The notes under the pieces: generated by a model
Databases searched by the model: none
Told to the model about the DNA's origin: nothing
The model's input: only the letters and a program-made list of their open reading frames with translations
Part shown: positions 7,239 through 9,753 of the stretch, in pieces
Layout of the letters: each line of letters opens with the position of its first letter
Position numbering within the stretch: the stretch's first letter is position 1
Assembly (NCBI GenBank): GCA_945788545.1
Contig: CALZMK010000032.1
Span: forward strand, 1-9,753
Direction: 5' to 3'
Source of the DNA: an uncultured Prevotella sp.
Lineage (GTDB): Bacteria; Bacteroidota; Bacteroidia; Bacteroidales; Bacteroidaceae
Length of the DNA: 9,753 nucleotides
Program-made: the position numbers and the translations under genes

Positions 7239-9485
7239 TCAATTATTCCCGTAGAATCTGTTGGCTGCCCTCAGCTGATGGCGCATTACGCTCAACATCT
7301 CCTGACTTTCCTGGAGGATGTTGATATACACAAGGTCTATCTTAAGGGTGCTTGCGTCAGATCCCTTCTGCATTCGGTCGTAATGATGCTTGCGCACTGA
7401 CGAGAGTTGGTCTTTGAGTTCCTCTGCCTGTGCCAACACTGCATCATATTCGTCGAATCGTCCGGTGGAAAGCATTGCCGAAGTACGTTTCATGAGTTCG
7501 GCAATCTTCTCATGCACAGGGGCAAACTCCCTTACAAGTTTCTCTGGCATGGGGTTGAAGTTGTTATCCACATGTTCCTTGATAGGATCCAGCATACGGC
7601 GGAGACAGTAGATGTACTGCTGGTCGCTATTGATACCAAGATGATACCACGTGTTACGCTCCAAGGCGATATTCTGCGGTATGCGACGCAGTGCCAACAG
7701 TTCCTTGCGGCGGTATTTTTTCAGTTCCACCTGCTCGCCCTTTAGTTCTTTGAGCAATTTCGACATTGCGCGGTGGTCCTCGGAGATAAGCGAGTCAAGT
7801 ATCTTGTTATACTTGCACAGGGCGAAGTTGCAGACAAAGGTCTGGGTGCGCCTTACGTGCTTCACCAAGAGGTCGAGTACTATTTCAGGATCCTTGGTTC
7901 GCATCATCAACTGAAAGATGTCGTCTTCCTTCTCGCCAGCCTTCTTGTTCTTATACATTATATTACTACGTATGAGCAAGAACGCCACAAGTGCCATGAA
8001 GGCGAACATTGCCACAAAACCACCCATATACATTACGAGGCAAACTATGGCACAGATGCCAAAGGCAACACCGGCAGTGATAAACCAACCACCAATGACC
8101 GAGAGGACACCAGTGACACGGAACACTGCACTCTCACGACTCCAGGCACGGTCGGCAAGCGACGTACCCATTGCCACCATAAAGGTGACGTAGGTGGTGG
8201 AAAGCGGCAATTTATACGTTGTACCTATAACGATGAGCACCGAAGCCAAGACGAGATTGACAGCTGCACGCACGACGTCGAAGGCGGCACCATCGGCAAG
8301 TATGGCATCCTCCTTGCGGAATCGGGTGTCGAGCCACTTGAAGCATCCAGCAGGAACAACCTTGGTGACAAATTCACCGGCATCCTGCGATCCTCTCACA
8401 ATACTGCGGGCGGCTCGTGAACTTCCGAACATCTCATCGCCCTCATCTTGGCGGGACAGATCCACACTGGTCTTCACTACGTTCTGCGCCTTCTTAGATG
8501 TGACCATGGCAAATATCATAATGCCTCCGGCAATCATAAGATAGAGGATAGGAGTCTTGGCCGAGCTCATGAGGGATGTCATCATGAAAGCATCGTCATT
8601 GCCACTGCCGTTGGTGGTGAAGTCGATGTAGGAGTCGAGTCCAGCCATCGGCACACCGATAAAGTTGACGAGGTCATTACCGGCAAATGCCATGGCAAGG
8701 GCAAATGTACCCATCATCACTATCAACTTAAACACATTCACCTTCAACAAATGGATAATCTCCATCAATATGGTGGAAAGGACAAATGTCACTCCCATCA
8801 GCATTGGGGTATTAGCCTTTATCCAATCTTTCGTGGTATCCTCGATAAATGGCGACTTCGACAGACCTTTTATAAATATAAAGTAGGCCATGATAGTGAA
8901 CGCTATACCTCCAAACACTGCAATTGTGTATTTGAGATGGCGATTGTAGCTGAATGTGAACACCACTCGTGCTATCCACTGCACTATCACACCAAAGAAA
9001 AATGCGATGGCCACACTTACGAAGATGGCGATGATGACACTAAGCGCCTTGTCGGAATTGAGAAGTTGGTCGAAGGTAAGACTTCCGTCGGCATTCATCT
9101 TCAACAAGGCGAGTATAAACGTACCTCCCAATAGTTCGAAGACGAGCGATACCGTTGTTGACGTGGGCAATCCGAGCGTGTTGAACATGTCGAGTACAAT
9201 CACGTCGGTAACCATCACGGCGAGGAATATCGTCATTACCTCATGAAATGAATAATTCTCAGGCTGCATGATGCCGTGACGGGCCACATCCATCATTCCT
9301 GCACTCATCATGGCACCGATGACCACTCCGAAGGAGGCTACGAACATAACTGTCTTAAACTTCGCCACCTTGGCTCCGATGGCAGAATTGAGGAAGTTGA
9401 CGGCATCGTTGCTCACTCCCACAAAAAGGTCGAACACTGCCAATACGAGCAGGAAGACCACAATCAGTAAATAAAACGTTTCCAT
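7239..9485 (-). CDS. pit: PiT-family inorganic phosphate transporter with C-terminal PhoU/DUF47-like domain
   Basis: A 748-residue inner-membrane protein that should import phosphate with a coupling cation (H+ or Na+; not decidable here). The two inverted halves of the PHO4 fold are visible: GVSNDAVNFLNSAIG (23-37) and GLPTSTTVSLVFELLGG (105-121) in the first, AFAGNDLVNFIGVPMAG (267-283) and KLPLSTTYVTFMVAMG (425-440) in the second. About a dozen hydrophobic segments span 1-506, with a polar loop near 330-400. Residues ~520-748 are soluble and helical, with many charged heptad-like stretches, resembling PhoU/DUF47 proteins usually encoded beside such transporters; here the two are one chain. 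I chose the start METFYLL at 9485. The frame is open back to a GTG at 9620, but that extension overlaps the upstream kinase gene, would cover the promoter, and adds a non-membrane tail. The gene ends in TGA, followed by a terminator. Confidence 0.93.
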   Translation of the reverse strand: METFYLLIVVFLLVLAVFDLFVGVSNDAVNFLNSAIGAKVAKFKTVMFVASFGVVIGAMMSAGMMDVARHGIMQPENYSFHEVMTIFLAVMVTDVIVLDMFNTLGLPTSTTVSLVFELLGGTFILALLKMNADGSLTFDQLLNSDKALSVIIAIFVSVAIAFFFGVIVQWIARVVFTFSYNRHLKYTIAVFGGIAFTIMAYFIFIKGLSKSPFIEDTTKDWIKANTPMLMGVTFVLSTILMEIIHLLKVNVFKLIVMMGTFALAMAFAGNDLVNFIGVPMAGLDSYIDFTTNGSGNDDAFMMTSLMSSAKTPILYLMIAGGIMIFAMVTSKKAQNVVKTSVDLSRQDEGDEMFGSSRAARSIVRGSQDAGEFVTKVVPAGCFKWLDTRFRKEDAILADGAAFDVVRAAVNLVLASVLIVIGTTYKLPLSTTYVTFMVAMGTSLADRAWSRESAVFRVTGVLSVIGGWFITAGVAFGICAIVCLVMYMGGFVAMFAFMALVAFLLIRSNIMYKNKKAGEKEDDIFQLMMRTKDPEIVLDLLVKHVRRTQTFVCNFALCKYNKILDSLISEDHRAMSKLLKELKGEQVELKKYRRKELLALRRIPQNIALERNTWYHLGINSDQQYIYCLRRMLDPIKEHVDNNFNPMPEKLVREFAPVHEKIAELMKRTSAMLSTGRFDEYDAVLAQAEELKDQLSSVRKHHYDRMQKGSDASTLKIDLVYINILQESQEMLSVMRHQLRAANRFYGNN

Positions 9486-9489
9486 ATAA

Positions 9490-9528
9490 CCTAATTTTGC
9501 ATTTTTTGTTTTCCGCTGCAAAATTAGG
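9490..9528. promoter_or_regulatory. Perfect 12-bp inverted repeat over the transporter promoter
   Basis: CCTAATTTTGCA (9490-9501) and TGCAAAATTAGG (9517-9528) are exact reverse complements around a 15-base spacer. The upstream arm (minus-strand sense) contains the predicted -7 box; the other arm ends four bases before the start codon. If transcription starts near 9512, the RNA holds only one arm, so a DNA operator fits better than an RNA hairpin. Transcripts reading in from the kinase gene could fold it and hide the start codon region. Confidence 0.75.
9519..9526 (-). promoter_or_regulatory. Predicted -7 box of the phosphate transporter promoter
   Basis: TAATTTTG on the minus strand (9526 to 9519) matches TAnnTTTG exactly. 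No good -33 TTTG is found 17-20 bases upstream; that position is occupied by the 11-bp-period repeats, which suggests an activator-dependent promoter. The expected transcript start is near 9512, with a leader of about 26 bases. Confidence 0.55.
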
Positions 9529-9536
9529 CAATGTAT

Positions 9537-9576
9537 GTTACAACCGCGTAAAACGGATGTTGCAATTCTGTTACAA
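9537..9576 (-). promoter_or_regulatory. Four phased 11-bp direct repeats, candidate Pho box of the transporter gene
   Basis: On the minus strand four 7-bp units with 4-bp spacers occur in exact 11-bp phase: TTGTAAC (9576-9570), TTGCAAC (9565-9559), GTTTTAC (9554-9548) and TTGTAAC (9543-9537). All share T at position 2 and AC at positions 6-7; the third is the weakest. This 7+4 layout is that of E. coli PhoB boxes, and resembles the 11-bp spacing of Bacillus PhoP TTAACA sites. The array starts right after the kinase stop codon and ends 10 bases before the -7 box, covering the -33 region as a class II activator would. The identity of the binding protein is inferred. Confidence 0.55.
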
Positions 9577-9753
9577 TTACAAAATAGTTGGAATATCCAC
9601 CCAGAAAGTGGAACCTTCACCCAACCTGGATCTCACACCAACGGAACCTCCAAGACTAAATGCATATGAACGGCATACCGAGAGGCCGAGTCCCGCTCCC
9701 TGAACAAAATCATCCAGTTTGACAAAGCGGTCGAAAATACGGTCATAGGCTTC
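9577..9753 (-). CDS. Sensor histidine kinase, C-terminal fragment (5' end outside window)
   Basis: Only the last 58 residues plus the TAA stop are present. They cover the end of a HATPase_c domain: IFDRFVKLDD (F box, residues 6-15 of the fragment), GAGLGLSV (G2 box, 19-26), and the closing strands LGGSVGVRSRLGEGSTFWVDIP (in part at 34-55). In these kinases the domain binds ATP and phosphorylates a histidine that feeds a response regulator. The sensory part and any fused receiver or regulator lie to the right of the window, so PhoR identity cannot be judged. No receiver domain follows the ATPase domain. The stop codon lies 91 bp before the transporter start with no terminator hairpin between, so readthrough is possible. 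Confidence 0.92.
   Translation of the reverse strand, partial: EAYDRIFDRFVKLDDFVQGAGLGLSVCRSYAFSLGGSVGVRSRLGEGSTFWVDIPTIL

Noticed and set aside
7773..9134. Two long plus-strand open frames (7773-8420 and 8448-9134)
   Set aside because: Both are antisense to the phosphate transporter. They give His-, Lys- and Thr-rich, low-complexity translations without fold signals.
9486..9620. N-terminal extension of the transporter from a GTG at 9620
   Set aside because: It overlaps the kinase reading frame and runs through the predicted promoter and palindrome; METFYLL at 9485 starts directly with the first membrane segment.

Overview
The window looks like chromosomal DNA from a gut-type Bacteroidales bacterium, most likely in or near Prevotellaceae. 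The clues are a Bacteroidetes-style GH97 enzyme, a DUF5686 outer-membrane protein, TAnnTTTG-type -7 promoter boxes, start codons without a clear Shine-Dalgarno sequence, and the heptamer repeat TTAGGAA/TTCCTAA. The genus is an inference. All six genes are on the minus strand, so transcription runs from the right edge to the left edge.

In transcription order: (1) at 9577-9753, the last 58 residues of a sensor histidine kinase; (2) a 91-bp gap with an 11-bp-period array of direct repeats, a -7 box and a perfect 12-bp inverted repeat; (3) at 7239-9485, a PiT-family phosphate transporter fused to a PhoU/DUF47-like helical tail, closed by a strong hairpin terminator; (4) an AT-rich gap with a second pair of 11-bp-period repeats and a promoter; (5) at 5491-7026, a fused ATP-grasp plus HAD protein; (6) 40 bp further on, at 4122-5450, a myo-inositol-3-phosphate synthase; (7) a 109-bp gap nearly filled by an inverted repeat made of heptamers; (8) at 1442-4012, a DUF5686 outer-membrane protein with a carboxypeptidase-regulatory-like domain; (9) 25 bp later, at 1-1416, a GH97 alpha-glycosidase of the apparently retaining type, cut by the left edge.

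The right two thirds share a phosphate theme. A phosphate importer, an inositol-phosphate-forming enzyme and a possible inositol-phosphate kinase/phosphatase fusion lie next to a sensor kinase. Two separate promoters there carry 11-bp-period direct repeats like the sites used by PhoB/PhoP-type response regulators. Whether these genes form one phosphate-responsive system is my inference. The parts (repeat phasing, fusion, gene adjacency) can be read directly from the sequence. The left third (DUF5686 and GH97) is an envelope and glycan-degradation pair with no evident link to the phosphate genes.

No rRNA, tRNA, CRISPR array or insertion sequence was seen. No gene-free stretch exceeds about 215 bases.
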